From positions 824,501 through 888,500 of the forward strand of contig CAMRHE010000460.1 of assembly GCA_947044405.1 (NCBI GenBank): DNA of 64,000 nt. The letters are read 5' to 3'. This document shows positions 36,501 through 42,437 of this stretch, piece after piece; the stretch's first letter is position 1; each line of letters opens with the position of its first letter. This DNA comes from Leptodactylus fallax (lineage: Eukaryota; Chordata; Amphibia; Anura; Leptodactylidae). The notes below the pieces were generated by a model. That model had not been told where the DNA came from. It saw nothing but the letters and a program-made list of their open reading frames with translations, and did not search any database. The translations under genes and the position numbers were made by a program.

Positions 36501-36681
36501 CCAGTAAATGCTGACATGCCGCCATATTGTGATATTCGCCCCTGGTAAATGTGACTTGTCTACATGTGGCTCAGGGTGAATGGCCCAGGAATCATTCTCA
36601 ATCTCTTCTCTTTCAGGTGTCGCACTCACAGCTGACTATTGCCTTGTGTTTGCGGTTATTTGTCAGTTCCTGCACCTATGA
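3450..36681 (+). CDS. OTOA: Otoancorin, 3' part of gene (21 spliced coding exons in window)
   Basis: Otoancorin belongs to the mesothelin/stereocilin superfamily. It is a secreted, GPI-anchored glycoprotein of the inner ear that attaches acellular gels (tectorial and otoconial membranes) to the apical surface of non-sensory cells; human loss causes DFNB22 deafness. Seen: 21 exons with AG/GT borders, total 2750 nt (about 915 codons) with a stop. Every junction phase agrees (exon lengths 107, 140, 124, 216, 168, 81, 141, 56, 118, 74, 124, 191, 94, 130, 188, 156, 143, 137, 98, 199, 65). Blocks such as [50 protein letters not shown] and GPEN match vertebrate otoancorin as I recall it. Many N-glycosylation sequons are present (NAT, NIS, NQT, NVS, NHS, NWT, NDS, NKT, NAS). 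The 5' exons and promoter are outside the window. Exon 6 is the least certain member. Confidence 0.95.
3580..5624. repeat. 29-bp minisatellite in OTOA intron, about 70 copies
   Basis: Tandem units of 29 bp beginning GTATAGAAGTGCAGACCTAT and ending in CCGCTCTTA or CCGCTGTCA. Two main variants (CTCTTA, CTGTCA/CTGTCG) and an ACC/ACA site alternate irregularly. The array starts 23 bp after the exon 1 donor site and fills most of the intron. Confidence 0.97.
5625..5948. other. Unique intron sequence before OTOA exon 2
   Basis: No gene or repeat array seen, apart from a short TATATATTTATATA tract near 5800. Confidence 0.4.
5949..6088 (+). CDS. OTOA: OTOA exon 2 of window
   Basis: Acceptor CCCTTTAG, donor GTAGGC. 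Phase 0 in, phase 2 out. It encodes [19 protein letters not shown] followed by a helix and RNISTLY. This is one of the most conserved otoancorin segments and contains two N-glycosylation sequons (NAT, NIS). Confidence 0.95.
6209..7992. repeat. 24-bp minisatellite in OTOA intron, about 74 copies
   Basis: Units of 24 bp containing CTACGTGTATTCTTATA followed by CCTGACG, GCGGACG or CCGGACG. Because 24 is a multiple of 3, each frame repeats an 8-residue word and stays open. The long minus-strand frame (6198-7790, repeat YKNTRSVR) is an artefact of this and not a gene. The array ends 140 bp before exon 3. Confidence 0.97.
8132..8255 (+). CDS. OTOA: OTOA exon 3 of window
   Basis: Acceptor GTGTTTTAG, donor GTGGGC. 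It completes an Arg codon from the previous exon and ends in phase 0. It encodes [10 protein letters not shown] and [13 protein letters not shown], both recognisable otoancorin motifs. It lies just 3' of the 24-bp array. Confidence 0.95.
8256..9293. other. Intron sequence with partial short interspersed repeat
   Basis: Around 8387-8480 the sequence GGCCAAGGCCACAAGTGG followed by ACTGCAGAAAAAACTG resembles one end of the palindromic repeats found at 56.8 and 58 kb in this window. The rest shows no coding or RNA signal. Confidence 0.4.
9294..11653. repeat. 41-bp GC-rich minisatellite in OTOA intron, about 57 copies
   Basis: Units of 41 bp beginning CCCTTGGGCACGGCGCTCGT and ending CTTACTATG/CTATA. 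All three + frames remain open for hundreds of codons because the unit lacks stops. Copies at 9400-10080 and near 11000, 11170 and 11330-11450 are irregular, with small deletions. Confidence 0.97.
11654..12711. other. Unique intron sequence before OTOA exon 4
   Basis: No gene or array recognised. A G homopolymer of about 18 bases lies at 11855-11872. Confidence 0.4.
12712..12927 (+). CDS. OTOA: OTOA exon 4 of window
   Basis: Acceptor TATTTTCCAG, donor GTAACG, 216 bp, phase 0 at both ends. It encodes [19 protein letters not shown], then LSPEAV and [10 protein letters not shown], the strongest otoancorin signature in the window. Sequons NQT and NDS are present. Translation past the donor continues for a while by chance only. 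Confidence 0.97.
13358..13525 (+). CDS. OTOA: OTOA exon 5 of window
   Basis: Acceptor CATTTTAG, donor GTGAGC, 168 bp, phase 0 at both ends. It encodes [17 protein letters not shown] and an [10 protein letters not shown] end, equivalent to the otoancorin NVSQ...QQQ.ILSK region. It has an NVS sequon. Confidence 0.95.
13526..16685. other. Large OTOA intron without tandem array
   Basis: Contains a T run at about 13880-13900 and sequence of interspersed-repeat character between about 13980 and 14660. No coding exon of otoancorin was recognisable, and none is needed for phase continuity. Confidence 0.4.
16686..16766 (+). CDS. OTOA: OTOA candidate exon 6 of window (27 codons, non-mammalian?)
   Basis: Acceptor CCCTTTGTAG with a good pyrimidine tract, donor GTAAGA, 81 bp, phase 0 at both ends, so it can be included or skipped without changing frame. 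It encodes [19 protein letters not shown] and flanking residues. I do not recall this stretch in mammalian otoancorin, where the region between ILSK and GAFFKEV is shorter. It is accepted on splice-site quality and phase; similarity support is weak. Confidence 0.6.
16977..17117 (+). CDS. OTOA: OTOA exon 7 of window
   Basis: Acceptor TTCTCATTAG, donor GTAATT, 141 bp, phase 0 at both ends. It encodes [15 protein letters not shown] and a DKEMRRSQ end, matching the otoancorin GAFFKEVSL...KDKEL.RSQ block. The first 15 codons ([15 protein letters not shown]) differ from what I recall in mammals. Confidence 0.93.
17711..23186. repeat. 35-45 bp AT/GA-rich minisatellite in OTOA intron, about 130 copies
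   Basis: 5.5 kb of units with the constant core GAGAGAAGCTGAGCTGTGTG followed by ATATATAGG and a variable spacer (GTTATATGATAGAG, GATAGAG, GGTATATGATAGAG and shorter). Spacer length varies, so the period is not fixed. It fills nearly the whole intron and ends 58 bp before exon 8. Confidence 0.97.
23245..23300 (+). CDS. OTOA: OTOA exon 8 of window (small exon between two arrays)
   Basis: Acceptor CTCTATTCCAG, donor GTAAAT, 56 bp, phase 0 in and 2 out. It encodes [10 protein letters not shown] and NLL, joining to STGQLVKG in the next exon as in otoancorin (ELL...S.GQLVKG). It sits 59 bp after a 5.5 kb minisatellite and about 137 bp before another of 1.9 kb. Confidence 0.9.
23437..25332. repeat. 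34-bp minisatellite in OTOA intron, about 56 copies
   Basis: Units of 34 bp with GCCATCCCAGGGATCGGGGA then AGAAGCGCTGTACT or AGAAGCGCAGTACT. The right two thirds is almost homogeneous for GCTGTACT, while the left part mixes GCAGTACT and other variants. Long open frames on both strands (e.g. minus 25461-23413) come from the repeat and are not genes. Confidence 0.97.
25747..25864 (+). CDS. OTOA: OTOA exon 9 of window
   Basis: Acceptor TCTCTTCTAG (chosen over the CAG 5 bp further on because only this one keeps phase and yields [11 protein letters not shown]), donor GTATAT. It encodes [17 protein letters not shown] and LLSAHQ. Ends in phase 0. Confidence 0.93.
25865..27050. other. OTOA intron with one palindromic element
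   Basis: Apart from the palindrome at 26611-26795 listed separately, no gene or array is seen. Confidence 0.4.
26611..26795. mobile_element. Palindromic MITE-like element with TA-type ends
   Basis: The left arm TATACAGATGTAGCAGAGTT is matched by the right arm AACTCTGCTACATCTGTATA. The internal pair GGTTAAACTGCTGCAGCGA / TCGCTGCAGCAGTTTAACC and CATCACAGAAGACAA / TTGTCTTCTGTGATG extends the pairing, giving one hairpin of about 185 bp. TA at both ends is consistent with a Tc1/mariner-mobilised MITE. Confidence 0.75.
27051..27124 (+). CDS. OTOA: OTOA exon 10 of window
   Basis: Acceptor GTCTTTTCAG, donor GTAAGT, 74 bp, phase 0 in and 2 out. It encodes [19 protein letters not shown], equivalent to the NCLAWKYWEVS..PPFLLA block of otoancorin. 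Confidence 0.95.
27572..27695 (+). CDS. OTOA: OTOA exon 11 of window
   Basis: Acceptor CCCTTTCAG, donor GTAAGA, 124 bp. It completes a Pro codon and ends in phase 0. It encodes [16 protein letters not shown] and KVNQCL. This is more diverged than its neighbours but in the right position and phase (human: ...SHKK...V.QCL). Confidence 0.9.
28134..28324 (+). CDS. OTOA: OTOA exon 12 of window
   Basis: Acceptor CTCTCTCAG, donor GTAAGC, 191 bp, phase 0 in and 2 out. It encodes [19 protein letters not shown] and [11 protein letters not shown], matching the otoancorin DIMGNLLCHLP..II..G block. It starts with an NHS sequon. Confidence 0.96.
28405..28498 (+). CDS. OTOA: OTOA exon 13 of window
   Basis: Acceptor TTCTGTGTAG, donor GTAACG, 94 bp, separated from exon 12 by only an 80 bp intron. 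It encodes [18 protein letters not shown] (human HWTAETTKDLGPFL...). It contains an NWT sequon. Confidence 0.95.
28499..29058. other. OTOA intron, nothing recognised
   Basis: 560 bp between exons 13 and 14 with no array, mobile element or RNA gene that I can identify. Confidence 0.4.
29059..29188 (+). CDS. OTOA: OTOA exon 14 of window
   Basis: Acceptor TTGTCTTCAG, donor GTAGAG, 130 bp, phase 0 in and 1 out. It encodes [19 protein letters not shown], aligned with the otoancorin segment ...F.WAVFQSVRNSS. This is a fast-evolving part; placement rests mainly on phase and position. Confidence 0.85.
29189..29934. other. OTOA intron, nothing recognised
   Basis: No repeat array or mobile element recognised between exons 14 and 15. 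Confidence 0.4.
29935..30122 (+). CDS. OTOA: OTOA exon 15 of window
   Basis: Acceptor TCTCCTATATAG, donor GTAACG, 188 bp. It completes an Asp codon and ends in phase 0. It encodes [19 protein letters not shown], then FTRCV and LKEKAKL, matching LAEANACW..EDLRCM..DTF.R and LKEKA of otoancorin. Confidence 0.95.
30241..30396 (+). CDS. OTOA: OTOA exon 16 of window
   Basis: Acceptor CACTTTAAAG (weak tract, preceded by a 25-base A run), donor GTGAGT, 156 bp, phase 0 at both ends. It encodes [18 protein letters not shown] and TEWTDPQ, matching LGRIALALNESEL..LDL and TEWTPGQ of otoancorin. Confidence 0.94.
30460..30680. mobile_element. Imperfect palindromic interspersed repeat
   Basis: GGCAGATTTTTGAGGTGGAAT near the left is matched by ATTCCACCTTACAATCTGCC on the right. 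AACACTCCCATTCATTTCAA is similarly mirrored by ATTGAAATGAATAG...GGGAGGTGTTT. This is an inverted-repeat element without coding capacity, typical of amphibian MITE families. The ends are approximate. Confidence 0.55.
30855..32457 (+). mobile_element. Tc1-like (DD34E) transposon with about 219-bp inverted repeats
   Basis: The element starts CAGTGCCTTGTGAAAGTATT and ends with the reverse complement, flanked by TA on both sides (30853-30854, 32458-32459). The inverted repeats (30855-31073 and 32239-32457) match over about 219 bp with only a handful of differences, so the insertion is not very old. It carries one transposase gene, now broken. It inserted in the OTOA intron between exons 16 and 17, ending 59 bp before the exon 17 acceptor side. 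Confidence 0.93.
31246..32215 (+). pseudogene. Tc1-type transposase, frameshifted
   Basis: The start ATG at 31246 opens [18 protein letters not shown], then a paired-type HTH and GRP(S) motif ([10 protein letters not shown]). The catalytic core frame is lost near 31640 and resumes elsewhere: the piece from 31650 ([20 protein letters not shown]) is in another frame, and the frame changes back near 31810. The first catalytic motif reads SDG where SDE is usual. The second Asp (QQDNDPKH) and the Glu (NPIENLW) are intact with 34 residues between them. A last shift near 32180 replaces the normal end. Sequence between KKPPG and the SDG motif also looks shortened. No active transposase can be made. 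Confidence 0.88.
32517..32659 (+). CDS. OTOA: OTOA exon 17 of window
   Basis: Acceptor ATACTTTACAG, donor GTACGT, 143 bp, phase 0 in and 2 out. It encodes [18 protein letters not shown] and [12 protein letters not shown], a near-perfect match in pattern to otoancorin (ILQGYLDDSG.SIQDLKSF..VGLG). The right end of a Tc1-like element is only 59 bp upstream. Confidence 0.96.
33228..33364 (+). CDS. OTOA: OTOA exon 18 of window
   Basis: Acceptor TTCCTTTTTAG, donor GTAACC, 137 bp, phase 2 in and 1 out. It encodes [30 protein letters not shown] and DIGYIT, aligned with ARIGTLLCS...FKRKAE..FGDPTEW of otoancorin. It has an NKT sequon. Confidence 0.92.
33780..33877 (+). CDS. OTOA: OTOA exon 19 of window
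   Basis: Acceptor CCTTTTAAG, donor GTAATA, 98 bp, phase 1 in and 0 out. It encodes [18 protein letters not shown], matching the LMPYFQPSAIK.LPDEIF block of otoancorin. Confidence 0.96.
33913..34812 (+). mobile_element. Highly decayed Tc1-like fossil in OTOA intron
   Basis: The left end ACCAAAGTAATGTGGACGCC with TGCATATAAAATCAAG, the middle GGAGTGGTGTAAAGCTCACC and CATCTGGCAGTCATGGATGA, and the right end CAGGTGTCCACAGGCTTTTT line up in order with a common fish/amphibian Tc1-like family as I remember it. Most of the transposase is deleted or replaced by unrelated sequence, including a short CTCATCT-rich repeat. There is no open frame. The boundaries are approximate. Confidence 0.6.
34209..34303. 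repeat. Short pyrimidine-rich repeat (TCATCTCGC-like)
   Basis: Degenerate tandem words of about 10 bp (CTCATCTCG, CTTATCTCA) over 95 bp, within the decayed Tc1-like region. Confidence 0.6.
34877..35075 (+). CDS. OTOA: OTOA exon 20 of window (helical end plus Thr-rich stalk)
   Basis: Acceptor TTTCCTCAG, donor GTAAGT, 199 bp, phase 0 in and 1 out. It encodes [18 protein letters not shown] and [11 protein letters not shown] as in otoancorin, then a low-complexity tail [18 protein letters not shown]. The Thr/Pro tail looks like a mucin-type O-glycosylated stalk ahead of the membrane anchor. An NAS sequon lies just before the stalk. Confidence 0.94.
35671..36325. repeat. 17-19 bp C-rich minisatellite in last OTOA intron
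   Basis: Units GAGTGAGAGATCCCCCCC with variants GAGCGACAG and GAGCAAGAG and a C run of 4-10. There are about 36 copies. The C-run length varies from unit to unit. It keeps several frames open on both strands without being coding. Confidence 0.95.
36617..36681 (+). CDS. OTOA: OTOA last coding exon (GPI-type C-terminal tail)
   Basis: Acceptor TTCTCTTTCAG, 65 bp to the TGA at 36679-36681. It continues phase 1 and ends in [16 protein letters not shown], a hydrophobic tail with no charged residues after it, as expected for a GPI-attachment signal. Little sequence conservation is expected here, so the call rests on phase, position after exon 20, hydrophobicity and the nearby polyadenylation signals. 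Confidence 0.82.
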
Positions 36682-36960
36682 CATGCACCCCCTGCACCCA
36701 GGACATGCACTCCCCGAACCCATGACATGCACCCCCGACATGCACTCCCCGTACCCATGACATGCACCCCCTGCTTAGCACAATCTTCCTTACCCATTAT
36801 GGGGATTGTGTCTTTATTCACCCATATTGGGTGTGACATAATACCCCCGGATCTGCCGACTCTATTGATAACCAGTTTCGTTTTTATACATGACATTGAT
36901 TTATATTGTGAAATAAACAATTCTGGAAGCAAAATAAAGTATTTTATGTGACCCGGCGAT
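36682..36960 (+). other. OTOA: Probable OTOA 3' UTR
   Basis: Non-coding sequence after the OTOA stop and up to just past two AATAAA hexamers. Its first 90 bp is a small degenerate tandem repeat of ACATGCACCCCCTGCACCC-type units (36680-36772). The cleavage site is inferred. Confidence 0.6.
36912..36938 (+). terminator. Tandem AATAAA polyadenylation signals
   Basis: AATAAA occurs at 36912-36917 and again at 36933-36938, about 230-260 bp after the OTOA stop. A T-rich stretch (GATTGTTTTACTTGTG) follows within about 20-40 bp, as expected for a cleavage signal. Confidence 0.6.
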
Positions 36961-38400
36961 TGTTTTACTTGTGAATCCTAAAATCATGAAGCCTGTAGGG
37001 CTATGGTCACACCACATGTACATTCGGGCTGGCTCCAATGACTGCTGCAGCCGATCACCGACCGGTCACTTGTGCGGGCTGGCTGACGTCTCGGCAGTGA
37101 TGTCACTGATATTGCACATGGTCATTGCCTTGGCCATGAGAGCCGCCCCCACTCCCAGACCAGCGGGGATCAGCCCTGGAGGGAAAAGGGGCACAGGCGT
37201 AGGCGAGTAGAATCTTCTGCTGGACACCGGTGGGTTGTCATCATGTGAGCCCAGAAAATGTGCGGCTCGTAGAGAAAATACAGGAATTGTAGAGCGTTTG
37301 TAAGGACTGGGACTGAAACTTAATGAGCAGAAACTTGAGGTCACCAGAGATGCAAGTAAAGAATTCTGAGACCTCCATAAAACCTAAGATGATGATATCA
37401 CTATGATGATAATTTACGACCAATAAAGACCCAACATTATGGTTGTATATCCTGTCAAATATTAAATGGGGTAAAAAGGGCATATTGGGATATGTCTGAC
37501 CTCCTCATAGATGCCCCTTGTTGCACCACCAATTGTAGGTTTTGTAACCAGTAAGGATCTGCCATAGGTGTCTGATAGCTGAAGGCCCCGGAAGGAGGAC
37601 CTACAGATCTACCTCCAGAATGGGTGGCCCTCAATGTGGCCTCTGTGGACGGATAGGAAGCTGCGCATGCGCAACCATTTACTTCTATGGGAGTTCTGAT
37701 CCCAGGCAAGCACAAGCTTTCCTACATAAGGATAAGGAGTTTCACTCGACTTCCTCTCGGCATGTATCGTATGACTTATTCTATGAAATCCTTATTATTT
37801 CCCACACATAAGTGACTACAATACAGCATTGAGCGGATGATTATAGGGCGACCTGGCATCTGGGTTTTGTAGCCGTGCCCAGGAGACGTGCGTGCTTGTG
37901 ACGCAGATGACTGATACCTCTGGGGATGCCACTTTCTCCATAACATGGTGTTCTCACTTTGATGCCTTATAATTGCCCTGTTTACACTGTTACGGATGGA
38001 TTTAGCTGGAGAAGCGCGCTCACCTCGTGCCATGGAGATGTCGGTCACTGCCGCATTGATCAAACAATGTGAAGAAATAGAGATTTATATGCAAATATGA
38101 ACATGTGCCAGCCGAGGGTGTGATAGGCAGCTCCAGTCTACAATGTAGGCGGCAGGTCCAGCGGCAGTCACTACTATAGGACAGCAGAATTCTGTGCAGG
38201 CAGTACTGACACACGAGTATAGTGGCCCTCAGGGGTGTATTGGGGCCCAGGAGCTTCAGGTTAGGCCCCTGGTGACACTGGCCTGGGTGTAACTACTGGG
38301 GTAGTAGACATAGCAACTGATATAGGGAGGGGGCAACTAGTGGTAACTATGGATGATAGAAAGGGATGTGAAAAACTGTCTGCAACTCCATTACTATACA
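36961..38400. other. Intergenic sequence after OTOA
   Basis: No coding exon or known element recognised. The G/C-richer part around 37020-37220 may be an interspersed repeat, but I cannot assign it. Confidence 0.35.
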
Positions 38401-38499
38401 GGGACATCATAATCCCTGCTGTGACATCATGTTTATTACTTTACAGACTGTGATGTCACAATGTACAGAGTGATATTATTTTGTGTTCGTGATTCCTGT

Positions 38500-40514
38500 G
38501 CTATGATATCACAGCGTGTATTATCTTTGTGCTGTGACATCACTGTGTGTATTATCCTGTACTGTGACATCACTGTGTGTATTATCCTGTACTGTGACAT
38601 CACTGTGTGTATTATCCTGTACTGTGACATCACTGTGTTTATTATCCCTGTACTGTGACATCACTGTGTTTATTATCCCTGTACTGTGACATCACTGTGT
38701 ATTATCCTGTACTGTGACATCACTGTGTGTATTATCTCTGTACTGTGACATCACTGTGTGTATTATCCCTGTACTGTGACATCACTGTGTGTATTATCTT
38801 TGTGCTGTGACATCACTGTGTGTATGCTGTAACATCACTGTGTGTATTATCCCTGTACTGTGACATTACTGTGTGTATTATCTCTGTACTGTGACATCAC
38901 TGTGTGTATTATCCTGTACTATGACATCACTGTGTGTATTATCTCTGTACTGTGACATCACTGTGTGTATTATCTTCTGTGAACCGTGTGATGCTGTACA
39001 TCACTGTGTGTATTATCCCTGTACTGTGACATCAATGTGTGTATTATCTCTGTACTGTGACATCACTGTGTGTATTATCCCTGTATCACGGGCCGTGTGA
39101 CATCACTGTGTGTATTATCTCTGTACTGTGACATCACTGTGTGTATTATCCCTGTACTGTGACATCACTGTGTGTATTATCCCTGTACTGTGACATCACT
39201 GTGTGTATTATCTTTGTGCTGTGACATCATTGTGTGTATTATCCCTGTACTGTGACATCACTGTGTGTATTATCCCTGTACTGTGACATCACTGTGTGTA
39301 TTATCCCTGTACTGTGACATCACTGTGTGTATTATCTTTGTGCTGTGACATCACTGTGTGTATTATCCCTGTACTGTAACATCACTGTGTGTATTATCCC
39401 TGTACTGTGACATCACTGTGTGTATTATCCCTGTACTGTAACATCACTGTGTGTATTATCCCTGTACTGTGACATCACTGTGTGTATTATCCCTGTACTG
39501 TGACATCACTGTGTGTATTATCCCTGTACTGTGACATCACGGTGTGTATTATCTCTGTACTGTGACATCACTGTGTGTATTATCCCTGTACTGTGACATC
39601 ACTGTGTGTATTATCTTTGTGCTGTGACATCACTGTGTGTATGCTGTAACATCACTGTGTGTATTATCCCTGTACTGTGACATCACTGTGTGTATTATCC
39701 CTGTACTGTGACATCACTGTGTGTATTATCTTTGTGCTGTGACATCACTGTGTGTATTATCCTGTACTGTGACATAACTGTGTGTATTATCTCTGTACTG
39801 TGACATCACTGTGTGTATTATCCCTGTACTGTGACATCACTGTGTGTATTATCTCTGTACTGTGACATCACTGTGTGTATTATCCCTGTACTGTGACATC
39901 ACTGTGTATTATCTCTGTACTGTGACATCACTGTGTGTATTATCCCTGTACTGTGACATCACTGTGTGTATTATCTTTGTGCTGTGACATCATTGTGTGT
40001 ATTATCCCTGTACTGTGACATCACTGTGTGTATTATCCTGTACTATGACATCACTGTGTGTATTATCTCTGTACTGTGACATCACTGTGTATTATCTGTG
40101 TACCGTGACATCACTGTGTGTATTATCCCTGTACTGTGACATCAATGTGTGTATTATCTCTGTACTGTGACATCACTGTGTGTATTATCCCTGTGCTGTG
40201 ACATCACGGTGTGTATTATCCCTGTACTGTGACATCACTGTGTGTATTATCCTGTACTGTGACATCACTGTGTATTATCTCTGTACTGTGACATCACTGT
40301 GTGTATTATCCCTGTACTGTGACATCACTGTGTATTATCCCTGTACTGTGACATCGCTGTGTGTATTATCCTGTACTGTGACATCACTGTGTGTATTATC
40401 CTGTACTGTGACATCACTGTGTATTATCTCTGTACTGTGACATCACTGTGTGTATTATCCCTGTACTGTGACATCACTGTGTATTATCCCTGTACTGTGA
40501 CATCACTGTGTGTA
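38500..40514. repeat. 29-bp minisatellite, left part (about 70 copies)
   Basis: Units of 29 bp with TGTGTATTATCCCTGTACTG then TGACATCAC. A T/C and length variant (CTGTACTG, CTTTGTGCTG, TATTATCCTG) occurs throughout. Degenerate copies may begin as early as 38400. The array is unrelated to the 29-bp array at 3.6 kb and is interrupted at 40514 by a transposon. Confidence 0.97.
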
Positions 40515-42066
40515 CAGTCATGGCCAAAAGTTTTGAGAATGATACAAATATTAATTTTTACAAAGTCTACTGCTTCAGTTTTTCTAATGGCAATTTGCAT
40601 ATACTCCAGAATGTTATAAAGAGTGATCAGCTTAACAGCAATTACTTGCAAAGTCAATATTTGCCTAGAAAATGAACTTTATCCCCCAAAACACATTTCA
40701 ACATCATTGCAGCCCTGCCTTAAAAGGGCCACCTAACATGGTTTCAGTGATTGCTCCATTAACACAGGTGTGGGTGTTGATGAAGACAGGGCTGGAGATC
40801 AATCTGTCATGATTAAGTAAGAATGACACCACTGGACACTTTAAAAGGAGGCTGGTGCTTGCCATCATTGTTTCTCTTCTGTTAACCATGGTTATCTCTA
40901 AAGAAACACGTGCAGTCATCATTGCACTGCACAAAAATGGCCTAACTGGGAAGAGTATTGCAGCTAGAAAGATTGCACCTCAGTCAACAATCTATCGCAT
41001 CATCAAGAACTTCAAGGAGAGAGGTTCCATTGGTGCCAAAAAGGCTCCAGGGCGCCCAAGAAAGACCAGCAAGCGGCAGGACCGTCTCTTAAAAGTGTTT
41101 CAGCTGCGGGATGGGGCTACCAGCAGTGCAGAGCTTGCTGAGGAATGGCAGCAGGCAGGTGTGAGTGCATCTGCACGCACTGTGAGGCGGAGACTCTTGG
41201 AGAAAGGCCTGGTCTCAAGGAGGGCAGCAAAGAAGCCACTTCTCTCCAGAAAAAACATCAGGGACAGACTGATATTCTGCAAAAGGTACAGGGAGTGGAC
41301 TGCTGAGGACTGGGGGAAAGTCATTTTCTCTGATGAATCCCCTTTTCCATTGTTTGGAACATCTGGAAAACAGCTTATTCGGAGAAGAAGAGGTGAGCGC
41401 TACCACCAGTCTTGTCTCATGCCAACTGTAAAGCATCCTGAAAGCATTCATGTGTGGGGTTGCTTCTCAGCCAAGGGAATCGGCTCTCACAGTCTTGCCA
41501 TGAATAAAGAATGGTACCAGAATGTCCTCCAAGAGCAACTTCTCCCAACCGTCCAAGAGCAGTTTGGCGCTCAACAATGCCTTTTCCAGCATGATGGAGC
41601 ACCTTGCCATAAAGCAAAGGTGATAACTAAATGGCTCAGGGAACAAAACATAGAGATTTTGGGTCCATGGCCTGGAAACTCCCCAGATCTTAATCCCATT
41701 GAGAACTTGTGGTCAATCATCAAGAGACGGGTGGACAAACAAAAACCAACAAATTCAGACAAAATGAAAGCATTGATTCTGCAAGAATGGACTGCTATCA
41801 GTCAGGGTTTGGTCCAGAAGTTGATTGAGAGCATGCCAGGGAGAATTGCAGAGGTCCTGAAGAAGAAGGGTCAACACTGCAAATATTGACTTGCTGCATT
41901 AACTCATTCTAAGTGTCAATATAAGCTTCTGTTACTCATAATATGAATGCAATTCTATTTCTGTATGTGATAAAAACATCTGACAAACACACAGAAAAAC
42001 CAGAGGGCAGCAGATCATGTGAAAATACAATATTTGTGTCATTCTCAAAACTTTTGGCCATGACTG
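40515..42066 (+). mobile_element. Tc1/mariner element with DD35E transposase, nearly intact
   Basis: The 1552 bp element starts CAGTCATGGCCAAAAGTTTT and ends with its inverse. The terminal repeats (40515-40552, 42029-42066) pair over 38 bp with one mismatch. Target TA is duplicated at 40513-40514 and 42067-42068. Removing the element and one TA exactly restores the GTGTGTATTATC unit of the surrounding satellite. The family matches fish/frog elements I know from memory, probably the group published as Traveler (DD35E). Confidence 0.95.
40888..41889 (+). CDS. Tc1/mariner transposase, DD35E, uninterrupted
   Basis: The 333-codon open frame uses the ATG at 40888 (ACCATGG context, MVISKETRAVIIALHKNG). 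An in-frame ATG 33 bp upstream is less likely. Order: N-terminal HTH (about 1-55), GRPRKTSKR basic linker resembling an AT-hook/GRPR motif (about 56-66), second HTH (SASARTVRRRLLEKG), then the catalytic domain: first Asp in VIFSDESPF, second in FQHDGAPCHKA, Glu in NPIENLW. I count 35 residues between the second Asp and the Glu, making DD35E and not the usual DD34E. The length is typical for Tc1 transposases. Between CFSAKGIGS and AMNKEWY the protein seems about five residues shorter than copies I remember, so activity is uncertain. Not a host gene. Confidence 0.92.
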   Translation: MVISKETRAVIIALHKNGLTGKSIAARKIAPQSTIYRIIKNFKERGSIGAKKAPGRPRKTSKRQDRLLKVFQLRDGATSSAELAEEWQQAGVSASARTVRRRLLEKGLVSRRAAKKPLLSRKNIRDRLIFCKRYREWTAEDWGKVIFSDESPFPLFGTSGKQLIRRRRGERYHQSCLMPTVKHPESIHVWGCFSAKGIGSHSLAMNKEWYQNVLQEQLLPTVQEQFGAQQCLFQHDGAPCHKAKVITKWLREQNIEILGPWPGNSPDLNPIENLWSIIKRRVDKQKPTNSDKMKALILQEWTAISQGLVQKLIESMPGRIAEVLKKKGQHCKY

Positions 42067-42437
42067 TATTATCTCTGTACTGTGACATCACTGTGTGTAT
42101 TATCCCTGTACTGTGACATCACTGTGTGTATTATCCCTGTACTGTGACATCACTGTGTATTATCCCTGTACTGTGACATCACTGTGTATTATCCTGTACT
42201 GTGACATCACTGTGTGTGTATTATCCTGTACTGTGACATCACTGTGTATTATCTCTGTACTGTGACATCACTGTGTGTATTATCCTGTACTGTGACATCA
42301 CTGTGTGTGTATTATCCTGTACTGTGACATCACTGTGTGTATTATCCCTGTACTGTGACATCACTGTGTATTATCCCTGTACTGTGACATCGCTGTGTGT
42401 ATTATCCTGTACTATGAAGTGACTATGTGCGTTATCC
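42067..42437. repeat. 29-bp minisatellite, right part (about 12 copies)
   Basis: Continuation of the TGTGTATTATCCCTGTACTG array after the Tc1 insertion. The last copies (TACTATGAAGTGACTATGTG) are degenerate. Confidence 0.95.
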
